The position numbers were made by a program, and so were the translations under genes. A stretch of 64,000 nucleotides of DNA, taken from Sandaracinaceae bacterium (GTDB lineage: Bacteria > Myxococcota_A > Polyangia > Polyangiales > Sandaracinaceae). Below are positions 26,109 to 34,600 of the stretch, piece by piece. The notes beneath the pieces are model-generated. The model did not search any database. It was not told the origin of the DNA and saw nothing but the letters and a program-made list of their open reading frames with translations. The stretch spans positions 284,993-348,992 of the forward strand of contig JAVJQK010000076.1 in assembly GCA_040218145.1 (NCBI GenBank), given 5' to 3'. Positions within the stretch are counted from its first letter, which is position 1. Each line of letters opens with the position of its first letter.

Positions 26109-27047
26109 GTGGCCGACACCTGGGTCCTCGCGAATCCGAACGCTGGCAGCGCCGAAGCTGCGGACGAGCTCCGTCACGCGGCGGAGGCGCGCGGCTGGCG
26201 GTGGGTGGCGTGCGAGGGCGCGTCCGACGGGGCGGGGCACGCGCGCGAGGCCTGCGAGCGCGGCATCGCGCGGGTCTTCGCGGCCGGCGGCGACGGCACG
26301 GTGCACACCATCGCGGGCGGCCTCCTCGAGGGCGGCGGTGGGCCCGTGCTCGGGGTGCTGCCGCTCGGCACGGGCAACGACCTCGCGCGCTCGCTCGGCC
26401 TGGGGGTCGAGCCGCTCGCGGCGCTCGAGGAGCTCGAGCAGGGTCGGACGCGGCGCATCGACGTCGGTCGGTTCACGAGCGACGAGGCGGTGCGCTGGCT
26501 GATCAACGTCTCGGCCTGGGGCTTCGCGGGCGAGGTCGATCAGGTGATCGAGGAAGAGACCAAGCGTAATTGGGGCACGCTCGCCTACGTGGGCGGCGCG
26601 CTCGAGGTGCTCGGCGACCTGCCGCTCTACGACGTCCAGCTCTTCGTCGGCGGCGCGCTGGTCGAGCAGGCGCGCTGCGTCGGGGTGACGCTGGCCAACG
26701 CCCGCACGTGCGGCGGCGGGGTGGTGGTGGCGCCGACGGCGGACCTCGAAGACGGCCTGCTCGACGTCACGCTGGTGACCGAGGGGAGCCCGCTCCAGCT
26801 CGCGACGACGGCGGCGCGGCTGCGCGGCGGACAGACGCTCTCCGATCCGCGGGTGCGCCATCACCTCGGCGCGGAGATCGAGCTGCGGGTGGATCCGCCG
26901 ATGCTCGCCAACGTCGACGGGGAGCTGCTCGGGCGCTTCAGCCAGGCCCGCTTCGAGGTGCGCCGCGGCGCGCTGGCGGTCCTGGTGGGCGGCGGCTATC
27001 GCCGTGAGCCGGGGGACGACTTCTCGGGCTGGACGAGTCAGGCCTGA
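26109..27047 (+). CDS. Diacylglycerol-kinase-family lipid kinase
   Basis: 312 residues of the YegS/BmrU/DgkB superfamily. The conserved parts are [13 protein letters not shown] at the N-terminus, the nucleotide-binding [18 protein letters not shown] (GGDGT motif), [15 protein letters not shown], and in the C-terminal domain [29 protein letters not shown] and the DGE-type [11 protein letters not shown] with the catalytic Asp. Phosphorylates a lipid such as diacylglycerol, using ATP, at the inner membrane face. Start: GTG 26109 gives [13 protein letters not shown], in line with the family; longer reading from 25986 is not family-like. Possibly co-transcribed with the TPR membrane protein. Confidence 0.88.
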   Translation: MADTWVLANPNAGSAEAADELRHAAEARGWRWVACEGASDGAGHAREACERGIARVFAAGGDGTVHTIAGGLLEGGGGPVLGVLPLGTGNDLARSLGLGVEPLAALEELEQGRTRRIDVGRFTSDEAVRWLINVSAWGFAGEVDQVIEEETKRNWGTLAYVGGALEVLGDLPLYDVQLFVGGALVEQARCVGVTLANARTCGGGVVVAPTADLEDGLLDVTLVTEGSPLQLATTAARLRGGQTLSDPRVRHHLGAEIELRVDPPMLANVDGELLGRFSQARFEVRRGALAVLVGGGYRREPGDDFSGWTSQA

Positions 27048-27072
27048 CGGGTCTGCTCAACCAGCGGCCTGT

Positions 27073-27309
27073 TCATCCAGCAGCCAGGTGAAGCCGGGAC
27101 TTGGCGAAGCGCGCCGTCACGCCGACGATGCCGGGCGTCTCGGCCACCTTCTCCAGGACGCCGAGCGCCTCGTCGATGCTGAGGCTGGGGCGCCGCGCGA
27201 ACCCGAGCGAGTTCGCCGCGCTGCGCACCGCCAGCTCCGCCTTCTCGTCACCCACGGAGTGGGACAAGAGCTTCCAGAGTCGGTCGATGTCGATGCTGCC
27301 GTCGGTCAA
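27073..27309 (-). CDS. Small conserved helical protein downstream of FIST
   Basis: 78 residues, no signal or membrane helix: MTDGSIDIDRLWKLLSHSVGD then LAVRSAANSLGFARRPSLSIDEALGVLEKVAET and GIVGVTARFAKSRLHL. Helix-rich. No domain recognised. It begins 60 bp after the FIST gene and has no terminator between, so it is probably the second gene of that operon and a partner of the FIST protein (inference). Confidence 0.6.
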   Translation of the reverse strand: MTDGSIDIDRLWKLLSHSVGDEKAELAVRSAANSLGFARRPSLSIDEALGVLEKVAETPGIVGVTARFAKSRLHLAAG

Positions 27310-27369
27310 TGCTGCCTCGATCTCCCCCCAGGAAGATCGTCGATCGAAGTGGGCCCCCTGGCCCTTCCG

Positions 27370-28548
27370 TCAACTCGGGAACGCGAGCACCACGGTCGTG
27401 GTGTTGTGGAAACCGGACAGATCGCCCGCGTCGAGCGCGATCTCGCCGTAGGTCTCGAAGCCGGCGAGCGGGACGCCGCCCAGCTCCTCCGAGATCCCGG
27501 CGACGGCCTGGCCGAAGCGATCGTCGAGGATGAGGTTGCGGCAGATGCAGTCGAAGACGATCGCGCCCGCGGCCGGCGCGCCGAGCTGCGCGCGGGCGCG
27601 CTTGGCCGCGGTGCGGGCGCTCTCGATCTGCCGCTCGGGGACGCTCTCCGTGATCCGGATCTTCGCGCCCTGCGGGATGCCGCAGGCCATGCCGAGCGAG
27701 CCGTCCGCGTTGCGGCTGAGCGGAGCGCGGATCTTGTACTCGTCCCCGCTCGCCAGGCCGGCCTCGTAGCGGAGGAGGAAGCCGCCGATCTGCTCCTCGG
27801 TCAGGCTCGCCGGGTCCAGGCCGACCGCCTTCGCAGCCGCGGCGGTGTGCTCCGCCCAGACGTCCCACGCCGGGCGCCCCTCGACCTCGTAGACGGTGCC
27901 GCCCTCGGCCTTGGTGATCTCGAGCGGCTCGCTGATGGGTCGGTGCCCGTGACAGACGCCGACCCCGAGGGGGGCCTTGCTGAAGATGACGGCCGCGACG
28001 ATGGCATCATCTGCGACACGGGAGCCGATGCTCACCGTGGTGCGCTTCATGGCGAGGTCGTCCCCGGCCGCGCCGCCCGCGAGGCGGATGTCCTCGCCGA
28101 GGTAAGCGGCGGTGATGAGGGTCGCCTCCTCGCCGTTGCCCGCGAGGGGATCGAGGAGCAGCAGCCCGGTCCGATGCGCGTAGCCCTCGACCGCGGCCGG
28201 GATGTCGGCGATGGCCGCCTTGACGGCGTCCTCGGCGCTGGCCGCGAGGGAGGTGCCCAGCCCGCCGTGCACCACGAACTCGCCCGCCACCGCCACCGCG
28301 ACCACGGAGCTCTTCGCGTCACCCTTCTCGGTGAACTCCCCCGCGGTGGAGCTGCCGAGCACGGTGGCGCTCGCGAACGCCTCGGTCAGGACCGGGGCGA
28401 CCTCCTCGAGGGGCTGCGCCGTGGACGCGAAGAACATCACCAGCGCCGGTTTCGCGCCCCCGAGCTGCTCCTGGAGCGAGCGGGTCAGCGAGGCGGCGGC
28501 CTGGGGTGCGGCGCCGTCGGCGCTCGCGGTCACGATGCGGGTTGTCAT
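27370..28548 (-). CDS. FIST-domain sensor protein
   Basis: 392 residues, cytoplasmic. FIST_N (residues about 20-210) and FIST_C (about 225-370) are both present: KPALVMFFASTAQPLEEVAPVL, VLGSSTAGEF, LLLLDPLAGNGEEATLI, RLAGGAAGDDLAM in the N-domain, then GVGVCHGHRPISEPLEIT, VFDCICRNLILDDRFGQAVAGI and GFETYGEIALD in the C-domain. FIST proteins are thought to bind small ligands such as amino acids in signal transduction. No kinase or cyclase effector is fused; it stands alone with a 78-residue partner. A good sigma-70-like promoter lies 19 bp before the start codon. Confidence 0.9.
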   Translation of the reverse strand: MTTRIVTASADGAAPQAAASLTRSLQEQLGGAKPALVMFFASTAQPLEEVAPVLTEAFASATVLGSSTAGEFTEKGDAKSSVVAVAVAGEFVVHGGLGTSLAASAEDAVKAAIADIPAAVEGYAHRTGLLLLDPLAGNGEEATLITAAYLGEDIRLAGGAAGDDLAMKRTTVSIGSRVADDAIVAAVIFSKAPLGVGVCHGHRPISEPLEITKAEGGTVYEVEGRPAWDVWAEHTAAAAKAVGLDPASLTEEQIGGFLLRYEAGLASGDEYKIRAPLSRNADGSLGMACGIPQGAKIRITESVPERQIESARTAAKRARAQLGAPAAGAIVFDCICRNLILDDRFGQAVAGISEELGGVPLAGFETYGEIALDAGDLSGFHNTTTVVLAFPS

Positions 28549-28566
28549 TCGAATCTCCGGACGGCA

Positions 28567-28595
28567 GTTTTACATATACTGCGACATGCCGTCAA
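28567..28595 (-). promoter_or_regulatory. Sigma-70-like promoter of the FIST gene
   Basis: Read on the minus strand, TTGACG at 28595-28590 and TAAAAC at 28572-28567 are separated by 17 bp in a locally AT-rich patch (unusual in this genome). It lies between serC and the FIST gene, both minus strand, so the FIST gene is probably its own transcription unit. Confidence 0.6.
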
Positions 28596-28613
28596 ATGTG
28601 GAAAAGTGCCGCA

Positions 28614-29705
28614 TCATCCGTGACGCGCTGCGAAGTCTCGCATCAGCTCGGTGAGGCGCTCGAGCCAGGCCATCTCGACGGCGTTGTACATGCTGATCCG
28701 GATGCCCCCGACCTTGCGGTGGCCCTTCACGCCGAGCATGCCGGCGTCCTTGGCCTCCGCGACGAAGCGCTTCTCCAGATCTTCGGTCGGCAAACGGAAA
28801 ACGGCGTTCATGATCGAACGTGAACCCCCCTCGACCGGGCAGCGATAGAATTCGCTCATCGCGTCGACCGCGCCGTAGACGAGCTCGGCCTTGGCCCGGT
28901 TGCGCTCCTCGAGCGCCGCGGCGCCGCCCCACTCCTTCAGGACGGCGAGGGTGTTGCGGAGCATGTAGATCGCGAACGTCGGGGGCGTGTTCCAGAGCGA
29001 GTCCTTCTCCGCGTGGGACGCCCAGCGGAAGACGGCCGGGATGTCGACCCGGGCTCGCTCGACCAGGTCCTTGCGCACCACGACCACCGTCACGCCAGCG
29101 GGCCCGACGTTCTTCTGCGCCCCGGCGTAGAACGCGCCGAAGCGGCTCGCGTCGATGGGCCGGCTCAGGAGATCGCTCGTCATGTCGGCGATGAGCGGCA
29201 CGTCCCCGGTGTCGGGGTAGGTCTGCCACTGGGTCCCGAAGAGCGTGTTGTTGCTCGTGATGTGCAGGTAGGCGGCCTTCGGGTCGAGATCGAGCTCGCC
29301 CTGGCTGGGCACGCGGATGAAGGTGCCGTCCTTCTCGGTGTTGGCCGCCTCGCGCGCCTGACCGACGAGCTTGGCCTCGCTGATGGCCTGCTGCCCCCAC
29401 ACGCCCGTCACTGCGTAGTCCGCGCTCTGGCCCGGCTTCAGCAGGTTCATCGGGATCATCGCGAACTGCTGCCGCGCGCCGCCCTGCAGGAGCAGCACGT
29501 GGAAGCTGTCGTCGATGCCGATCAGCTCCCGGAGCAGGGCGATGGCCTCCTGGTGCACGGCCTCGTAGGCGGCGCCGCGGTGGCTGTGCTCCATGATGGA
29601 CATGCCCGTGCCGTCGAAGTCGACCAGCTCGCGCTGGGCGCGCTCGAGCGCGGCGAGGGGGAGGGCGGCGGGGCCCGCGTAGAAGTTCATCGTCCGGTTG
29701 GCCAT
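28614..29705 (-). CDS. serC: Phosphoserine aminotransferase
   Basis: PLP enzyme of serine synthesis: converts 3-phosphohydroxypyruvate and glutamate to phosphoserine (and acts in B6 synthesis). 363 residues, the normal size. Family sequence: MNFYAGPAALPLAALERAQ, DFDGTGMSIMEHSHRG, LLLQGGARQQFAMIPMNLL, HITSNNTLFGTQW, the PLP-lysine region AFYAGAQKNVGPAGVTVVVVRKDL, and the C-terminal LGVKGHRKVGGIRISMYNAV. Start: ATG 29705 (MANRTMNFYAGP); a GTG at 29714 would add three residues. serA or serB are not adjacent. Confidence 0.96.
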   Translation of the reverse strand: MANRTMNFYAGPAALPLAALERAQRELVDFDGTGMSIMEHSHRGAAYEAVHQEAIALLRELIGIDDSFHVLLLQGGARQQFAMIPMNLLKPGQSADYAVTGVWGQQAISEAKLVGQAREAANTEKDGTFIRVPSQGELDLDPKAAYLHITSNNTLFGTQWQTYPDTGDVPLIADMTSDLLSRPIDASRFGAFYAGAQKNVGPAGVTVVVVRKDLVERARVDIPAVFRWASHAEKDSLWNTPPTFAIYMLRNTLAVLKEWGGAAALEERNRAKAELVYGAVDAMSEFYRCPVEGGSRSIMNAVFRLPTEDLEKRFVAEAKDAGMLGVKGHRKVGGIRISMYNAVEMAWLERLTELMRDFAARHG

Positions 29706-29809
29706 GCGCGGCACTGTAGCCCGAACCGAGGGAGGACGGAGGGCGCCCAGCGTGGCATGCTCCGGCCCCGTTTTCGGCCCGACGTGCCCGGCAAGAAAGA
29801 CCCGACGGT

Positions 29810-31651
29810 ATGGAAGATCACGACAAGGACGACGATCGGCTCCACCGCATCCGCCACAGCCTCGCGCACGTGCTCGCGCAGGCGGTCCTGGAGCTCCGCC
29901 CCGGCTCGACGCTCGGCTTCGGGCCGCCGATCGACGACGGCTTCTACTACGACTTCATCCTGAGCGAGCCGCTGACGGAGGACGACTTCCCCGCGCTCGA
30001 GAAGAAGATGAAGCACATCATCAAGCTCGGGCAGAAGTTCGAGCGCGAGGAGCTGCCCAAGGCGGACGCGCTGGCCCGCATCGACGAGATGGGCGAGCCC
30101 TACAAGCGCGAGTACGCGCAGGAGCTCATCGAGAAGAAGGGCCTCGACCAGCTGACGTTCTATCGCAATGGTCCTTTCCTCGACATGTGCGACGGTCCGC
30201 ACGTCGACAGCACGCGCGAGCTGCCCAAGGGCGCGTTCAAGCTCCGCAGCGTCGCCGGCGCGTACTGGCGTGGTGACAGCGACAACGCGATGATGACCCG
30301 CATCTACGCCTGGGCCTTCGAGAGCAAGGAGCAGCTCGAGGCGCACGTGAAGGCGTACAAGGACGCGATCGCGCGCGACCACAAGAAGCTCAACCGCGAG
30401 CTCGACTACTTCGTCGTCGACGACATCATCGGCAAGGGCCTGCCGCTCTGGCTGCCCAACGGCACCGTGCTCCGCGACGAGCTCGAGAAGTACATGCGGG
30501 AGCTCGAGTTCCACGACGGCTACGACCGGGTCGCGACCCCGCAGCTCGCCAAGACCGAGCTCTATCACCAGACCGGGCACCTGCCGCTCTACGCCGAGCA
30601 CATGTACCCGTTCCTCGAGCTGAAGGAGAAGGTCGAGACGGAGGAGGGCACGCACGAGGAGGTGCGCGAGACCTACGCGCTGCGGCCGATGAACTGCCCG
30701 CACCACCACCGCGTGTTCGCCGCGCAGCTGCGGAGCTATCGCGACCTGCCGCTCCGCCTCGCGGAGTACGGCCAGGTCTATCGCTACGAGGACTCGGGGG
30801 CGCTCAGCGGCCTGCTGCGGGTGCGCGGCTTCTGCATGAACGACGCGCACATCTACTGCACCGAGGAGCAGATCGAGACCGAGTTCCTCAAGGTCATGCG
30901 CATGATCGAGCAGCTCTACGAGACGCTCGGCCTGAAGGACTACTACTTCCGCTTCTCGACCTGGGACCCCGAGGACCCGAAGGGCAAGCAGAAGTACGTC
31001 GACAACCCCGAGGCGTGGGCGACGTCCGAGCGGCACATGCGCGCGGCGATGGAGAAGAGCGGCCTGCCCTTCGTCGAGGTGAAGGGCGAGGCGGCGTTCT
31101 ACGGCCCGAAGATCGACGTGCAGCTGAAGACGGTCACCGGTCGCGAGGAGACGGTGAGCACCAACCAGCTCGACTTCGCCGTGCCGCAGCGCCTCGGGCT
31201 CGTCTACCGCGGGGCGGACAACACCGAGCACCACCCCTTCTGCATCCACCGCGCGCCGGCGAGCACGCACGAGCGCATGGTCGCGTTCATCATCGAGCAC
31301 TTCGGCGGGGCGTTCCCGACCTGGCTCGCGCCCACGCAGGTGATCGTGCTGACGGTGAGCGACGCCTTCCGCGAGTACGGCGAGCAGGTCGTCGCGCGGC
31401 TCCGCAAGCACTTCGTGCGCGCCGTCTTCGACCAGTCGAGCGAGACGATGGGCAAGAAGATCCGCAACGCGGTCACGCAGAAGATCCCGAACGTGATCGT
31501 GGTCGGCGAGCGTGAGCAGGAGGACGGCACCGTCACCGTGCGCCGCTACGGCTCGCGCGATCAGGCCACGGTGTCGCTCGACGCGTTCGAGCGCGACCTG
31601 CTCGAGCGCATCCGCACCCGCGCCCTCGACCGGGTCGACTGGGACAGCTGA
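29810..31651 (+). CDS. thrS: Threonyl-tRNA synthetase, variant without TGS domain
   Basis: 613 residues. The editing domain N2 comes first: HSLAH (HxxxH) and FLDMCDGPHVDST (CxxxH), which together clear mischarged Ser. The class II core follows with motif 2 RLAEYGQVYRYEDSGALSGLLRVRGFCMNDAHIYC and motif 3 HRAPASTHERMVAFIIEHFGG, then the anticodon-binding domain. Zinc ligands are kept (C in PMNCP, H in NDAHIY, H in FCIHRA). The usual N-terminal TGS domain of about 60 residues is missing; the start MEDHDKDDDR leads directly into editing. Also unusual: MNCPHHH where most have MNCPGH, and APASTHER for the common AILGSLER. Essential gene; its end abuts the convergent TPR gene without a gap. Confidence 0.92.
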   Translation: MEDHDKDDDRLHRIRHSLAHVLAQAVLELRPGSTLGFGPPIDDGFYYDFILSEPLTEDDFPALEKKMKHIIKLGQKFEREELPKADALARIDEMGEPYKREYAQELIEKKGLDQLTFYRNGPFLDMCDGPHVDSTRELPKGAFKLRSVAGAYWRGDSDNAMMTRIYAWAFESKEQLEAHVKAYKDAIARDHKKLNRELDYFVVDDIIGKGLPLWLPNGTVLRDELEKYMRELEFHDGYDRVATPQLAKTELYHQTGHLPLYAEHMYPFLELKEKVETEEGTHEEVRETYALRPMNCPHHHRVFAAQLRSYRDLPLRLAEYGQVYRYEDSGALSGLLRVRGFCMNDAHIYCTEEQIETEFLKVMRMIEQLYETLGLKDYYFRFSTWDPEDPKGKQKYVDNPEAWATSERHMRAAMEKSGLPFVEVKGEAAFYGPKIDVQLKTVTGREETVSTNQLDFAVPQRLGLVYRGADNTEHHPFCIHRAPASTHERMVAFIIEHFGGAFPTWLAPTQVIVLTVSDAFREYGEQVVARLRKHFVRAVFDQSSETMGKKIRNAVTQKIPNVIVVGEREQEDGTVTVRRYGSRDQATVSLDAFERDLLERIRTRALDRVDWDS

Positions 31652-34600
31652 TCAGATCCTCGAGGCGACGGCCCGGCGGAACCGGAACGCCGGGTCGGAG
31701 ACCCAGAAGCGTGCGAGATCGCTCGCCGTGTTGTCAGGCCCGAGGTCCTCGCCGAGGGCCTCGATGGCGGCGAGCAGATCGTCGCAGACGAGCAGCGCGG
31801 CGCGGGCGGCCATGCGCCGCGCGTTCGTCGCCCACCCGCGCAGATCGGGCGTGGGGTCGGCGGCGAAGCTCGTCGCCGCGTCCTGGATCCGTCCGCGGCT
31901 GAAGAAGCCGATCGCCTTGCCCACGCGCTTGGTCTCCACGTCGAGCAGCGACTCGTCGATGCCCTCGTAGGTGAAGGTCGGGTCGTACTGGCGCGCCGCC
32001 CCCGCGAGCATGTGCAGGGTCGTCTCGTCGGGCACCGCGTCGAGCGGGTGGAGGTGACGGCTGAGGAGCGCGAGGGGGCGCGCGAGCTGGAACGCGAGGA
32101 CCGCGTCGCGAGCGTGCGCGACCGAGCTCGGCACCAGCAGCACCGGGGGGCTCCCCGCCAGCACCGTCGCGCGGTCGAGCCGGCCGTTCTCCACCTCGTA
32201 GACGTCGAGCTCCGGGATGCCGAAGATCGCGCCGATGCGGTCGACGTACGCGCGCAGGGGGTCGGGGTCTCCCTGGCGCAGGCGGTCCCGCTTGCTGACG
32301 CCCCAGCGCTCGAGGTCGACGCCTTCGAGCTTGCCGAACACGCCGTCGAGCGAGGAGAGGATCTGCGCCGCGGTCGTGCCGAGCACCGCGGTGGACGCGA
32401 GCTGCCCGAGGCCCTGCTCGCCGAGGATGCCGGGGGGCGCGACGGCGACGCGCGCGCGCCGCCCCGCGACGGTGCGCGTCTCGTCTTCGGTCGCCTCGCT
32501 CATCGCGAGGAGCGGCGCGAGCACCACCGCGGCGCCGTCGGGCTCGCCGCTCTTGCGGACCGCGTCGGCCATCGCGCGCCACGCTCGCGGCCGGCGCACG
32601 TTGATGGCGAGGATGCGCCGCAGCTCGGCGATGGCCTTGTCGCCCGCGTCCACCGACTGGAGGGTGCGCACGAGGGTCAGCGCGACGGCCTCGTCCTCCG
32701 GGCACGCGTCGACGCCCTCCCGCAAGGTCGAGATCGCGCGGTCCGGTCGGTTGAGCGCCTCCCCCTGCACGTGCGCGAGCTCGAGGTAGGTGGCCGCGAC
32801 GTCGCCGCCGATGCCGCGCGCGGACTCGAGGTAGCCCATGAGCGCGGTCGCGTAGTGGTCCCAGCTCGCGTGCTCGGGCGCGTGAGCGATGAGGCCCTTG
32901 TAGACGCGCGCGCCGGCGCCGTTTGGGCCCTGGATCCCCACCGCGCCCATCGCGTGCGCAGCCGCGGCCGCGCCCTCTCCGCGCGCCTTCTCCAGCTCCG
33001 CGAGCTCGGCCAGGGTCTCGGCCTTGCGGTTCGGATCCGACACCACCGAGATGAGCTTCTTGGCGAGCCGGAGCGCCTCCTCGTCCCGGCCCTTGGCGCG
33101 CTCGAGGCGGACGAGCGCCGCGAGGGCCTCCTCGCTCTGCTCGTCGCGCGCGAGCACCGCGCGCAGGCTCCGGACGGCGCGGTCGGTGTCGCCGAGCCGC
33201 TTCTCGGCGATGCGCGCGAGCCGGAGGTGGGCGTCGACGAGCGCTCCCTCGCGGGCCTTGCCGATGACCGCCTCGAGCGCCTCGGCCGCCTCCTCCCACT
33301 GTCCGTTCTGCTCGAGGTGCAGGGCGAGCTGCGCCTGCGCCGCCCGATCGCCGGGCAGGGCGGCCAGGGCGCGCTCGGCCGCGGCGACCGCGGCGGGCAG
33401 ATCGCGCCGGGCCTCGGCCTGCAACCGCGCGCACTCGAGGTGCAGCGCGGCCACACGGGCGGGGTCCTTCGCCGCGTGCGCCGCGCGGGTCAAGAGCTCG
33501 ATGAGCCGCGCGAACTGCTGGAGCCCGATGAGCATGGAGACGAGCCCGCGCGCGGCGTCTTCGTTCTCCGGGGCGATCGACAGCGCGTGCTCGTAGTCGG
33601 CCGCGGACGCCTCGCCCTCGCCGGACTCGTGGGCCAACCGGGCCGCCTCGAGCAGGAGGCTGACCGCCAGCTCCCGGTCCCGCGTGACCTCCGACTCGTG
33701 CTTCGCGGCGGCGCGCAGCGCTTCGGGGCTCTGCGCGCGGCGCGCGGCGCGGGTGAGCCCGCGGGTGGCCGTGAGGCTCTGGGGATCGAGCGCGAGCGCG
33801 GCGCGGAAGGCGGCCAGCGCGCCTTGCCCGTCGCCCTCGTCGAGCAGCATCGCGCCGACGCGGCTCTGGTGATGGGCGCCGACCCGGGGGTCGGTCGAGG
33901 TCGAGGCGAGCCGCGCCTGCATCGCGAGCGCGGTGTCCTTCTCCCCGTTCTTCTCGGCCTCCTCGGCCAGCGCCTCGAGGGCGGCCGCGTCGTCGCCCGC
34001 GAGCTTCAGGATGCGACGCCGGACGGAGGTGACCTCTTGATCGGTCGCGGCGCGCGCCCGCGCGAGCTCGCTCAGCGCGGCGAGCTTCGCCTTCGGATCC
34101 GCGAGCACGTTCGCCATCTTCTCGTAGGTGGCGGCGAGGCCCACGTCGTCCCGGGTGCGCGCGTAGAGGTCCTCCACCGCGAGCAGCGCGCCGACGTGAT
34201 CGGGCCGCTTCGAGAAGACGGGCCGGAACGCGTCGAGCGCCGCGTTGGCCGCGCCCTGCTCGGAGAGGATCAGCGCCGCGCGCAGCGCCGCCTGCACCTC
34301 GAGGAACGGATCGTCGAGGCGGTCGGCCTCCTCCTTCAAGACCTCCGACAGGCGCGTGTGCTCGTTCGCGTCGGTGAGCAGCCGCTCGCGCGCGTCCAGC
34401 GCCGGGCGGTGGAGCGGCTGAGCCTCGATGGCCGACTCGTACGCCGCGAGCGCGCCCTCGCGGTCCTCCAGGCGCTCCTCGCGAAGCGCGCCGAGCTCCG
34501 TGTAGGCGCGGGCGCGATCGGTGGCCGACGTGAGCCGCCCGAGCCGCTCGGTCATCGCCTCGGCGAGCTCGGGCCAGCGCTCGGCGCGCTCGAGCGCGGC

